A DNA stretch of 21,653 bases from an uncultured Clostridia bacterium (GTDB lineage Bacteria; Bacillota; Clostridia; Oscillospirales; Oscillospiraceae). Positions 6,165-13,764 of this stretch are shown one piece after another. Numbering within the stretch: the first letter of the stretch is position 1; every line of letters starts with the position of its first letter. The notes beneath the pieces were generated by a model, which was given only the letters and a program-made list of their open reading frames with translations, was not told the origin of the DNA and searched no databases. The stretch lies in assembly GCA_947383645.1 (NCBI GenBank), contig CANDEH010000034.1, positions 1-21,653 on the forward strand. The letters run 5' to 3'. A program made the translations under genes and the position numbers.

Positions 6165-6372
6165 TAAAGAGGGGACTGCGTCCCCCCTTTAGATTCCCCC
6201 CACCAGTGACGTCGGTCACTGGTGTGCGCGCCCAGGGCGCGCGGGTCGGGGTATTTTTCCGAAAAGCGCGGTTTCCGGAAAAATGATTTCAATTTATTTG
6301 TTCGCCTTGGGGCGAACAAACCACGGGGGCTGCGCCCCCCTTGGATACCCCTGCGCCCTGCGGGGCGGGGGC
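6165..6372. repeat. Palindrome cluster inserted between groES and groEL
   Basis: In order: GGGGA-CTGCG-TCCCC hairpin (about 6167-6190); 10-bp stem CACCAGTGAC/GTCACTGGTG (6201-6224, loop GTCG); GCGCGCCC/GGGCGCGC (6227-6242); TTTTTCCG/CGGAAAAA (about 6253-6283); 10-bp stem TTTGTTCGCC/GGCGAACAAA (6297-6320, loop TTGG); GGGGGC-TGC-GCCCCC (6325-6339); and a final GC-rich stem (to about 6370). The first and penultimate units share GGGGNCTGCGNCCCCCCTTNGATNCCCC as a direct repeat, as if they bound one inserted composite. No promoter or second CIRCE is visible in the spacer. Confidence 0.8.
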
Positions 6373-6403
6373 TACTACATTAAAATTACGGAGGTAATGC
6401 GAT

Positions 6404-8029
<1,626 letters not shown>

Positions 8030-8050
8030 GAAGCACAACAGAGAGAACCG

Positions 8051-8088
8051 GAGCCGGCGTCCACAGCCCTGTGGACGCCGGCTCTTTC
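8051..8088 (+). terminator. Rho-independent terminator of groESL
   Basis: A 16-bp perfect stem (GAGCCGGCGTCCACAG at 8051-8066 with 8069-8084) followed by TTTCAT, 22 bases after the groEL stop. Confidence 0.88.
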
Positions 8089-8400
8089 ATATACTATCGG
8101 CCATATATTCCGGAGGAGGCGCACGGCATTTTTTAAGAAGTTCGCCTTTCCATAAACTTCCATTAAAAACAGCGGACTCGATTCCTGCTGCTCAGAGCAG
8201 ATAGCCGTTCCCGTGGTTGGTTGACGGAGAGCTTTCAGCTTGCAGGCGGAAAAAATTTCCGCCTGCCGCCGGCTCCCGTTGGCGCAGCGCTCCGACCGCC
8301 TCACGGATGTCCGCGCATACGGCGGCTGTTCCATCTGCGATCTCCCATTATGATTGATTTTGCCGGTAATATCTGCGCAAAAATCGTCAAAAACTGGGGG
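8089..8400. other. Non-coding interval between groEL and larC with hairpins
   Basis: There is no convincing gene. A perfect 11-bp hairpin (GCAGGCGGAAA/TTTCCGCCTGC, 8242-8266) and a CTGCTC-A-GAGCAG palindrome (about 8188-8202) lie in it. On the minus strand, about 8165-8240 ends in a T-rich run (CTGTTTTTAATGG) and could be the end of a small transcript. A minus-strand open frame across it (about 100 codons, starting at 8334) runs through the groEL terminator and has no homology I trust. Downstream of larC no canonical terminator is seen before the hairpin at 8242-8266. Confidence 0.4.
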
Positions 8401-9669
8401 TTATAGCTCCTTCAGTGCTGCCAGCACCTCCTGGAGGGATATTCCTCGTTCTCGGGCGGCGGCGGCCAGGTCCTCGTACTCCCACTTCACCCGGCGGACT
8501 TCCGCCCCCTGGGAGATCTTCCGACGCAGGGGACCAAAGGCGGTCTCCATAGTCTCCTCCCGCCGGGAGAGCGTGGTCCGGGCGCAGAGGCGGCGGCGGA
8601 CGCCTAAGGTGGTGGTGTGGCGGAGGATGGCCGCAGTCATCCGATCCGCCTCGGTAGCGGGACAGAGACAGGTGAGGAGCACCCCGGGACGGCCCTTTTT
8701 CATGGTGATGGGGGCAGTCCATACGTCCAGAGCGCCGGCGGACATCAGCTCCTCGCAGGCGAAGGCCACCGCCTCCCCAGTCATGTCGTCCAGGTTGCAG
8801 CAGAGCTCCGCCACCTCGCCGCTGTCAGTGCCGCTCTCGCCCAGGGTGGCCCGGAGGCAGTTGGCGGCGGGGAAGTCCCGGGTGCCCATGCCGTAGCCCG
8901 AGGCGATGGGCGTCATGGCCGGCAGGGGGCCGTAGGACTGGACGAAGTGCTTTAAGAGCGCCACGCCGGTGGGGGTGCACAGCTCCCCCTCTATACTGCC
9001 GCCGTAGACGGGTATTCCCTGGAGCAGCAGGGCGGTGGCCGGGGCGGGCACTGGCAGGAGGCCGTGGGCGCAGCGGACCTGACCGCTGCCCACATGGACC
9101 GGGGAGGCGATGATGGAATCCGGGGCCAGCTCATGGAGCAGGAGACACACCCCCACCACGTCGGCCACCGCGTCCAGGGTGCCCACCTCGTGGAAGTGGA
9201 TCTGTTCTGCCGGGCGCCCGTGGACGGCGCTCTCCGCCTGGGCAATCAGCTGGTACACCGCCTTGGCGTCGGCACGTACCGCCTCCGGCAGGGGCAGGTG
9301 GTCAATCCGATGGGCGATCTCCGCCGCGGTGACGTGGCTGTGGGGGGCGTGGGGGTGGTCATGGGAGTGCTCATGGTCTTGTTCGTGCGTATGGGGGTGG
9401 CCGTGGATATGCGGGTGGTCGTGGGCATGGGGATGCGCATGTCCATGGGATAGAGCGTCGTCCTCCTCCTCGCCGCGGACCAGAACGGACACGTGGGTGC
9501 CCTGGATGCCGCACTTGACGGCCTTTTGGGCGGTGAGCTCCACCCCGGGCAGGCCCAGTGCGTTCATGCGGCGGAGAAAATCCTCCGGCTGGGGGTGGAG
9601 CTCCAGCAGGGCCGCCATCAGCATATCGCCGGCGGCCCCCATGGAGCAGTCTAAGTACAGTATTCTCAT
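8401..9669 (-). CDS. larC: LarC, nickel-inserting enzyme of nickel-pincer cofactor synthesis
   Basis: LarC is a CTP-dependent cyclometallase that puts nickel into pyridinium-3,5-bisthiocarboxylate mononucleotide, the last step to the cofactor of lactate racemase LarA. The 422-residue product starts MRILYLDCSMGAAGDM. It has a His-rich linker (residues 75-112, 18 histidines, probably binding Ni2+), HFHEVGTLDAVADVVG (158-173), then the C-terminal LarC2 part with CNLDDMTGE (291-299), ITMKKGRPG (321-329) and KWEYEDLAAAARERG (395-409). In Lactiplantibacillus plantarum the two halves are joined by programmed frameshifting; here they form one continuous frame. Its ATG overlaps the larB stop (ATGA), implying translational coupling. 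Confidence 0.96.
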   Translation of the reverse strand: MRILYLDCSMGAAGDMLMAALLELHPQPEDFLRRMNALGLPGVELTAQKAVKCGIQGTHVSVLVRGEEEDDALSHGHAHPHAHDHPHIHGHPHTHEQDHEHSHDHPHAPHSHVTAAEIAHRIDHLPLPEAVRADAKAVYQLIAQAESAVHGRPAEQIHFHEVGTLDAVADVVGVCLLLHELAPDSIIASPVHVGSGQVRCAHGLLPVPAPATALLLQGIPVYGGSIEGELCTPTGVALLKHFVQSYGPLPAMTPIASGYGMGTRDFPAANCLRATLGESGTDSGEVAELCCNLDDMTGEAVAFACEELMSAGALDVWTAPITMKKGRPGVLLTCLCPATEADRMTAAILRHTTTLGVRRRLCARTTLSRREETMETAFGPLRRKISQGAEVRRVKWEYEDLAAAARERGISLQEVLAALKEL

Positions 9670-10424
9670 GCCCTGCCCTCCATATGGTTGATGCGGCTGG
9701 CCAGGAAGCCCGCGCCAAAGCCGTTGTCGATGTTTACCACACTGACCCCGCTGGCACAGGAGTTCAGCATGGCAAGAAGCGCCGCCACGCCGCCGAAGGC
9801 CGCGCCGTAGCCCACGCTGGTGGGGACGCCGATCACCGGGCAGCTCACAAGCCCCCCGATGACGCTGGTCAATGCCCCCTCCATCCCCGCTACGGCGACG
9901 ATCACCCGGGCGCTCATCAGCTCCTCGGTGTGGCTGAGCATCCGGTGGAGACCCGCTACGCCGATGTCGTAGAGCCGTGTCACCCGGTTTCCCAGGGCCT
10001 CGGCGGTGAGGGCGGCCTCCTCGGCCACCGGCATGTCGCTGGTTCCGCCGGTGGCCACCACGATGTCACCGATCCCCGTGGGCGCCGGCATGGGGCCCAC
10101 GATGCCCACCCGGCCCATCTGGTGGTAGGTGAGGGGATGGACGGCGGCGATTTTCTCCGCCGACTCCGGCGAGAGGCGGGTAATCAGTACCGTCTCCTGG
10201 CCGTGGGCGCGGAGGGCGGCCACAATGTCCACCATCTGCTCCGCGGTCTTCCCCGCGCCGTAGATTACCTCCGCGGCCCCCTGACGCAGGGAGCGGTGGA
10301 GGTCCACCTTGGCAAATCCCAGATCCGCAAAGGGCGCCTGCCTCAGCCGGCCCAGGGCTGTCTCCACATCCACACTCCCCTGGGACACTGCGGTAAGCAG
10401 CGCCCGGGTCTGTTCCAAATCCAT
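9666..10424 (-). CDS. larB: LarB, pyridinium-3,5-biscarboxylate mononucleotide synthase
   Basis: LarB carboxylates and hydrolyses nicotinic acid adenine dinucleotide to give pyridinium-3,5-biscarboxylic acid mononucleotide, the first committed step of the nickel-pincer cofactor. The 252-residue product has a helical N-terminal part, the EVIYGAGKT segment and a PurE-like C-terminal domain with VATGGTSDMPVAEEA, YDIGVAGLHR, AGMEGAL, GVPTSVGYGAAFGG and the terminal NIDNGFGAG. The start is the ATG at 10424 because AAGGAG (10431-10436) is 6 bases upstream; an ATG 33 bases earlier lacks such a site. It lies between larE (60-base gap) and larC (4-base overlap). Confidence 0.96.
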   Translation of the reverse strand: MDLEQTRALLTAVSQGSVDVETALGRLRQAPFADLGFAKVDLHRSLRQGAAEVIYGAGKTAEQMVDIVAALRAHGQETVLITRLSPESAEKIAAVHPLTYHQMGRVGIVGPMPAPTGIGDIVVATGGTSDMPVAEEAALTAEALGNRVTRLYDIGVAGLHRMLSHTEELMSARVIVAVAGMEGALTSVIGGLVSCPVIGVPTSVGYGAAFGGVAALLAMLNSCASGVSVVNIDNGFGAGFLASRINHMEGRA

Positions 10425-10484
10425 AGTTGGCTCCTTTCTTTGGGGAAGCAATATCAAATTGATGAGAGCAGTAAAGCACGGCTA

Positions 10485-11258
10485 TCAGCCGTTCCGCTCC
10501 TCCTCCCGGACGTCCGGCCGGGGGGCAAGGTCCAGCAGCACCCCGTCAAAGTCCGGGCGGAGGGCCTTTTGCAGCTCTTCCCGCAGCTCCACGGCCAGGG
10601 GCATCTGCCCTGTGGTGAGCTGAAGGCGGGCGCAGCTGTGGAAGATCCGGACGCGAAAACCGGTGAAGCCCAGATTGGATACCCGTTCCTCTGCGGCCTC
10701 GATCTTTTGCAGAAGAGCCGCCGTAATGGGCTCCCCGGCGGGAATCCGGGTGGCCAGGCAGGCGTAGGAGGGCTTGTCCGCGGTGAAGAGCCCCGCCTGA
10801 CGGGACCGCCGCCGGACCTCCCCCTTGGTGATGCCGCACTCCCGGAGGGGGGAGAGTATCCCCAGCTCCCGGAGAGCCCGCATCCCCGGCCGGTCCCCGG
10901 CGTCGTCGGAGGCGTTGGTACCGTCTATGACGGTGGGGAAGCCGTCCGCCGCCGCCTGCTCACACAGACGGGTGAAGAGGAGGCGCTTGCAGTGCCAACA
11001 CCGGTCGGGGGAATTGGCGGCAATTTCCCGGCAGGCCAGAACGTCCGCCTCCAGCACTGTCAACTTTACCCCCAGCTCCGCGCAGAGCCGACAGGCGTCG
11101 GCGAGCTCAAAGGCGGGCTGAAAGCGGGTTCTGACGAAATAGGGCCGCACCTGCGCCCCGCTGGCCAGCGCGGCGCAGAGCAGGTAGGCGGAGTCGGTCC
11201 CCCCGGAGAAGGCCAGAGCTGTTCGGGGATGCTGAGCGAAAAAGGTTTGCAGGTCCAT
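10485..11258 (-). CDS. larE: LarE, ATP-dependent sulfur transferase of nickel-pincer cofactor synthesis
   Basis: LarE adenylates the carboxylates of the LarB product and transfers sulfur to them. The 257-residue PP-loop protein has AFSGGTDSAYL (16-26) as the ATP pyrophosphatase P-loop, RCWHCKR (86-92), DGTNASD (112-118), SPLRECGITKGEVR and KPSYACLATRIP (162-173). Cys167 in the last motif sits where I expect the sacrificial sulfur-donor cysteine of L. plantarum LarE; that alignment is from memory. Other LarE proteins use three cysteines and a [4Fe-4S] cluster instead of being consumed, and I cannot tell which type this is. ATG 11258 has AAGGA (11268-11272) upstream. It is the first gene of larE-larB-larC, behind a near-consensus promoter. 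Confidence 0.94.
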   Translation of the reverse strand: MDLQTFFAQHPRTALAFSGGTDSAYLLCAALASGAQVRPYFVRTRFQPAFELADACRLCAELGVKLTVLEADVLACREIAANSPDRCWHCKRLLFTRLCEQAAADGFPTVIDGTNASDDAGDRPGMRALRELGILSPLRECGITKGEVRRRSRQAGLFTADKPSYACLATRIPAGEPITAALLQKIEAAEERVSNLGFTGFRVRIFHSCARLQLTTGQMPLAVELREELQKALRPDFDGVLLDLAPRPDVREEERNG

Positions 11259-11310
11259 GGGGAGAGGTCCTTTCCATCAGGCGTTGTGGTATAATGGTCA
11301 CTCTGCGGCT

Positions 11311-11340
11311 ATTATACCTTTTTATCGGTCCCGCTGTCAA
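11311..11340 (-). promoter_or_regulatory. Promoter of the larEBC operon
   Basis: On the minus strand a perfect TTGACA (11335-11340), an 18-base spacer and a perfect TATAAT (11311-11316). Transcription would start about 45 bases before larE. Confidence 0.88.
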
Positions 11341-11360
11341 ATGAAACGCAGGGATAGAAG

Positions 11361-11413
11361 CCGCAATTTGCCTCAGCTTGTCGAAAAACCCGTCGGGGTT
11401 TTCAACAAGCTGA
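11361..11413. repeat. Two-part palindromic repeat (CTCAGCTTG module), copy 2, half of module one
   Basis: CCGCAATTTGC followed by TCAGCTTGTCGAAAAACCC and, after a short loop, its near-complement ending CAACAAGCTGA. It sits between the larE promoter and the stop of the upstream unknown gene. Compared with 4423-4492 only the right half of the first palindrome remains. Confidence 0.8.
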
Positions 11414-11416
11414 AGA

Positions 11417-12214
11417 TCACACATCGGCATCTGTGCCGCTATCATAGGTATCATCAAATCTTTCAAAATATACATTTGTGTTCCCGACGAGCAGATCAAT
11501 CGCCTCAATGCGGCTTTTCCATGCGGCTTTATCCTCCTCCACAAGTTCATCGTAAGCGTCTGAGACAAATTCGTAGAGCCTTGTGCACGAGTGCCGGTTG
11601 GTAATCAAATCGTTCAGCAGCTCCGGTATGTCGCATGACTCAAAGGGGAGCGCCGGCAGATCGCCGGCAAACTCCGCTGCGGGCAGTTTACGGCCCTCCT
11701 GCATGAGATACCAGATCAGCTCTTTTTTTGACTGCTGAATCCTTTTCAGCAAGTCGTACAGATCATCCCCGTAATAGCTGTTTAGGGAGAGCTGTGCAGT
11801 CGAATCGCTGTTCAATTCATAGACAAATATGTTCAGTTTGTGGGACAACTTCGTGATGAATTTATAGAGCGCGTGCGATGCCTGGGCCATTGCTCTGCCG
11901 TACAGATGCTTAACGGCGTCGTCAAAATTTCTGCTGTCAATATCAGCGCCAAAATCCCGCAGTATGGTCAATTCGAGCGCGCGGTTGCTGCTGTAGCTGT
12001 ATCTGCTGTATCGCGCCTTTGCATAGAAAGCTGTAAGCGCACTTAGCAGCTTTTTGCAGGCCGGTTTGAGTTTTAAGCCGCTGTTCTCAGAGAGAAAATC
12101 AACCATTGCCAGATGATTATGGCTGAACAGCAGGTTGTTGATCCTCTTTTTTTCCGCGCTGTCTGTTTTATCGTATGCGTACAGCTCAAGTATCACCTTC
12201 AGCAGCCGCTCCAT
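11417..12214 (-). CDS. Unknown helical protein, HEPN-like; probable C-terminal half of a frameshifted gene
   Basis: I do not recognise a named family. From the ATG at 12214 the product has 265 residues and is almost wholly helical. The frame stays open upstream to 12259, reading ITDYLFTSLYQASQG before MERLLKVILELY. The pattern QGMERLLK...HNHL...FYAKARY resembles HEPN-type helical bundles (inference); the catalytic Rx4-6H motif is not evident. The ATG lacks a usable ribosome binding site, whereas AAGGAGG lies before the upstream in-frame ATA at 12259. Together with the neighbouring 156-residue frame this suggests one original gene broken by a small indel near 12260. Base composition is AT-richer than the lar genes or the ABC operon, and the tail (DDTYDSGTDADV) is acidic. 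Confidence 0.6.
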   Translation of the reverse strand: MERLLKVILELYAYDKTDSAEKKRINNLLFSHNHLAMVDFLSENSGLKLKPACKKLLSALTAFYAKARYSRYSYSSNRALELTILRDFGADIDSRNFDDAVKHLYGRAMAQASHALYKFITKLSHKLNIFVYELNSDSTAQLSLNSYYGDDLYDLLKRIQQSKKELIWYLMQEGRKLPAAEFAGDLPALPFESCDIPELLNDLITNRHSCTRLYEFVSDAYDELVEEDKAAWKSRIEAIDLLVGNTNVYFERFDDTYDSGTDADV

Positions 12215-12255
12215 CCCCTGGGAGGCCTGGTACAGCGAAGTAAACAGGTAGTCTG

Positions 12256-12726
12256 TTATGGCGCCTCCTCCTTGGCCATGCCGAACGCCGTGACAGAGTT
12301 GTGCTCAATGCTGAAACAGCGTATTAAGGATTTCCAGGACTGCTTGCGCTCGTCGGTGGATTCCGGATCGATTGGCGTCATTCCAACATATGCCGCAAGC
12401 TCTTCCTGTAGACGGGTGTCGATACTTCTGGCAATATCGGCGTCAATATCTTCAAGAAGCATGACGAAAAGGTTGTCCTTAAACGGTTCCCGGCTCCTTT
12501 TTATGGTGCACAGCTCATTTCGGATCAGGTAGGGCGTTATGTCGTCAAAAATGCGGAAATCGGCAATATCACCGTGGGAAACAACCGTTTTTCTCGGGTT
12601 TTTGGCAACTTCTTTGCCGCTGAACATGCATGTAAATACTACGTTTCCGTAAAAGCAATCTTCAATTTTCCCGCTGTCAAATACAAAGGCGATGATCTCT
12701 CCTGATTTCATATCTGTGTCATTCAT
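12256..12726 (-). CDS. Unknown protein; probable N-terminal half of the frameshifted gene
   Basis: This 156-residue frame begins MNDTDMKSGEIIAFVFDSGK and has alternating hydrophobic beta-type stretches (IIAFVF, NVVFTCMF) followed by acidic helical segments (LLEDIDADIARSIDTRLQEEL). It ends ...SIEHNSVTAFGMAKEEAP. I know no family for it. ATG 12726 has AGAGGA upstream at 11-base spacing. Its stop TAA overlaps the open frame of the next gene. Removing one GC from GCGCC at 12260-12264 would make the two read through as AKEEA-ITDYLFTSLYQ. It may be a truncated but translated product, or one half of a programmed frameshift. It has its own promoter and is AT-richer than the core genes. Confidence 0.6.
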   Translation of the reverse strand: MNDTDMKSGEIIAFVFDSGKIEDCFYGNVVFTCMFSGKEVAKNPRKTVVSHGDIADFRIFDDITPYLIRNELCTIKRSREPFKDNLFVMLLEDIDADIARSIDTRLQEELAAYVGMTPIDPESTDERKQSWKSLIRCFSIEHNSVTAFGMAKEEAP

Positions 12727-12775
12727 AGTTTTCACAGTCCTCTCCGGCGGCGCAAAGGATACGGCGGCCACCTTT

Positions 12776-12804
12776 ATGATAGCACCTTTTGCAGTTTCGG
12801 ACAA
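12776..12804 (-). promoter_or_regulatory. Promoter of the unknown gene pair
   Basis: On the minus strand TTGTCC (12799-12804), a 17-base spacer and TATCAT (12776-12781), about 50 bases before the ATG at 12726. Confidence 0.55.
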
Positions 12805-12904
12805 CCCTTTGCCGCAGGGCTTTCCCAATGCCGTCGTTTTCTCTTTCAGCAGACGGTGTCAAACGCCTGCGGTGCAGGTGGCAGCAGTCGGTCTGCTTTT
12901 TGCC

Positions 12905-12937
12905 AAAAAACAGGACATCCGTGCTCGGATGTCCTGT
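12905..12937 (-). terminator. Rho-independent terminator of the small SH3-like gene
   Basis: On the minus strand ACAGGACATCCG pairs with CGGATGTCCTGT (perfect 12 bp, 12910-12937, 4-base loop) and is followed by TTTTTTGGC. It lies 48 bases past the stop of the 105-residue gene. Confidence 0.92.
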
Positions 12938-12984
12938 TGCGCCTGGAGCGCATGCCCGCATGCCATATTTGCTTTTGTGGCAGA

Positions 12985-13302
12985 TCAAGCTAAATAGCAT
13001 GAATTGTCCTCATCAGAAATCGGGGCTGTTTTCTGATTCAAACGGTCAAACTGCTCCTTGATCTTTTCATTGATCTTCACATCCATAACGGGGATCAATT
13101 TCATATCCTCTTCTTGAATATAGATATCCGCAATATCTTCTTTCTCTCCGTATTGAGGGAAAAGAACTACCCAGCAGCCATCTTTACACTCCTCTTCCCA
13201 GATGACCCCATGCATGCCTTTGTGGACACCTTCCTTTGCGTATTTTGGTTTTTCAACGATAACTTCTACACAGTCAAATGCTTTTATTTTATCTTTCCCC
13301 AT
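12985..13302 (-). CDS. Small acidic protein with SH3-like barrel pattern (DUF4926-like; possible immunity protein)
   Basis: The 105-residue product reads MGKDKIKAFDCVEVIVEKPK, then HKGMHGVIWEEE, CWVVLFPQYGE and DIYIQEEDMKLIP. This spacing of beta strands around a central HGVI turn resembles small SH3-like families such as DUF4926, some members of which sit beside toxins (family-level recollection; not checked). The C-terminal 35 residues are helical. ATG 13302 overlaps the end of the upstream 44-codon fragment by 14 bases and has no clear ribosome binding site, which fits translational coupling to that fragment. Base composition is clearly AT-richer than the core genes, a sign of transfer. 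It ends in a strong terminator. Function as an immunity protein is a guess from context. Confidence 0.7.
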   Translation of the reverse strand: MGKDKIKAFDCVEVIVEKPKYAKEGVHKGMHGVIWEEECKDGCWVVLFPQYGEKEDIADIYIQEEDMKLIPVMDVKINEKIKEQFDRLNQKTAPISDEDNSCYLA

Positions 13303-13423
13303 ATGGCGTATTCAGTTTAAGCTTTCCGTTTGGCATTGCCATCCAACCAGATAAGAATGAAACCGTTTCTAAGCTGTCTTTCCTTGGAATGTCTATACGG
13401 ATACTGATTCTTTGGCGCCCCAT
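13289..13423 (-). pseudogene. 44-codon fragment, possible C-terminal remnant of a toxin-like protein
   Basis: The frame starts MGRQRISIRIDIPRKDS and contains the pattern GWMAMPNGKLKLNTPYG before its stop. It is protein-like (strand-forming, no low complexity) and reads as the end of a larger domain rather than a complete protein. Upstream an in-frame TAG lies three codons before the ATG, and the tRNA terminator begins immediately after that, so any earlier coding part is gone. It overlaps the start of the SH3-like gene by 14 bases, as toxin and immunity genes often do. I cannot name the family; a short real peptide remains possible. Confidence 0.4.
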
Positions 13424-13430
13424 ATCCAAC

Positions 13431-13471
13431 TAAAAAATAAGACAGACCAGTTTCTTGGTCTGTCTTTTTTT
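13431..13471 (-). terminator. Bidirectional-looking terminator after tRNA-Gly
   Basis: The stem GACAGACCA/TGGTCTGTC (13441-13449 with 13456-13464) is flanked by A/T runs on both sides. On the minus strand it is followed by TTATTTTTT and ends the tRNA transcript. Confidence 0.9.
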
Positions 13472-13472
13472 A

Positions 13473-13548
13473 TGGAGCGGGCGACGGGGCTCGAACCCGC
13501 TACCTCCACCTTGGCAAGGTGGCGCTCTACCAGATGAGCTACGCCCGC
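13473..13548 (-). tRNA. tRNA-Gly(GCC)
   Basis: On the minus strand the cloverleaf is complete: acceptor GCGGGCG/CGCCCGC, D-arm GCTCATCTGGTAGAGC, anticodon stem-loop CACCT-TGCCA-AGGTG with anticodon GCC, T-arm GCGGGTTCGAGCCCCGT (TTCGA conserved), discriminator U and a genomically encoded CCA (13473-13475). It has a consensus promoter directly upstream and its own terminator. It marks the edge of an AT-rich accessory stretch; no second copy of its 3' end (an attachment site) was found in the window. Confidence 0.98.
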
Positions 13549-13559
13549 GGAACGGTGAT

Positions 13560-13588
13560 AGTATACCAAATTCTCCACCTCATGTCAA
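13560..13588 (-). promoter_or_regulatory. Promoter of tRNA-Gly
   Basis: On the minus strand a perfect TTGACA (13583-13588), 17-base spacer and TATACT (13560-13565), 11 bases before the mature 5' end. The rest of the gap up to 13764 shows only a short CCTGCA/TGCAGG palindrome near 13733. Confidence 0.93.
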
Positions 13589-13764
13589 CCTCTAATTTTC
13601 ACCGCGGATCGGCAGTTTGCATACTGTGTAGATCCCTCTGGTATCTTGCGGCTGTGTACCGCTCCCTCTGTAGAGGAGAGTGCTGTTGGCCCGGGACAGA
13701 GTTTTACAGATCTGACGGTCTCCTCTCCATATCCTGCATGTGTGCAGGTGCGGGGGTGGGAGGC

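Noticed and set aside
9558..11294. A 578-codon plus-strand open frame opposite larE-larB-larC
   Set aside because: The opposite strand carries three well-conserved, translationally spaced enzymes. This frame is low-complexity Gly/Pro/Arg and explained by high GC.
11361..11413. An attachment site duplicating the tRNA-Gly 3' end at the far side of the AT-rich block
   Set aside because: No match to the tRNA 3' sequence is present near larE; the repeat there belongs to the CTCAGCTTG palindrome family.
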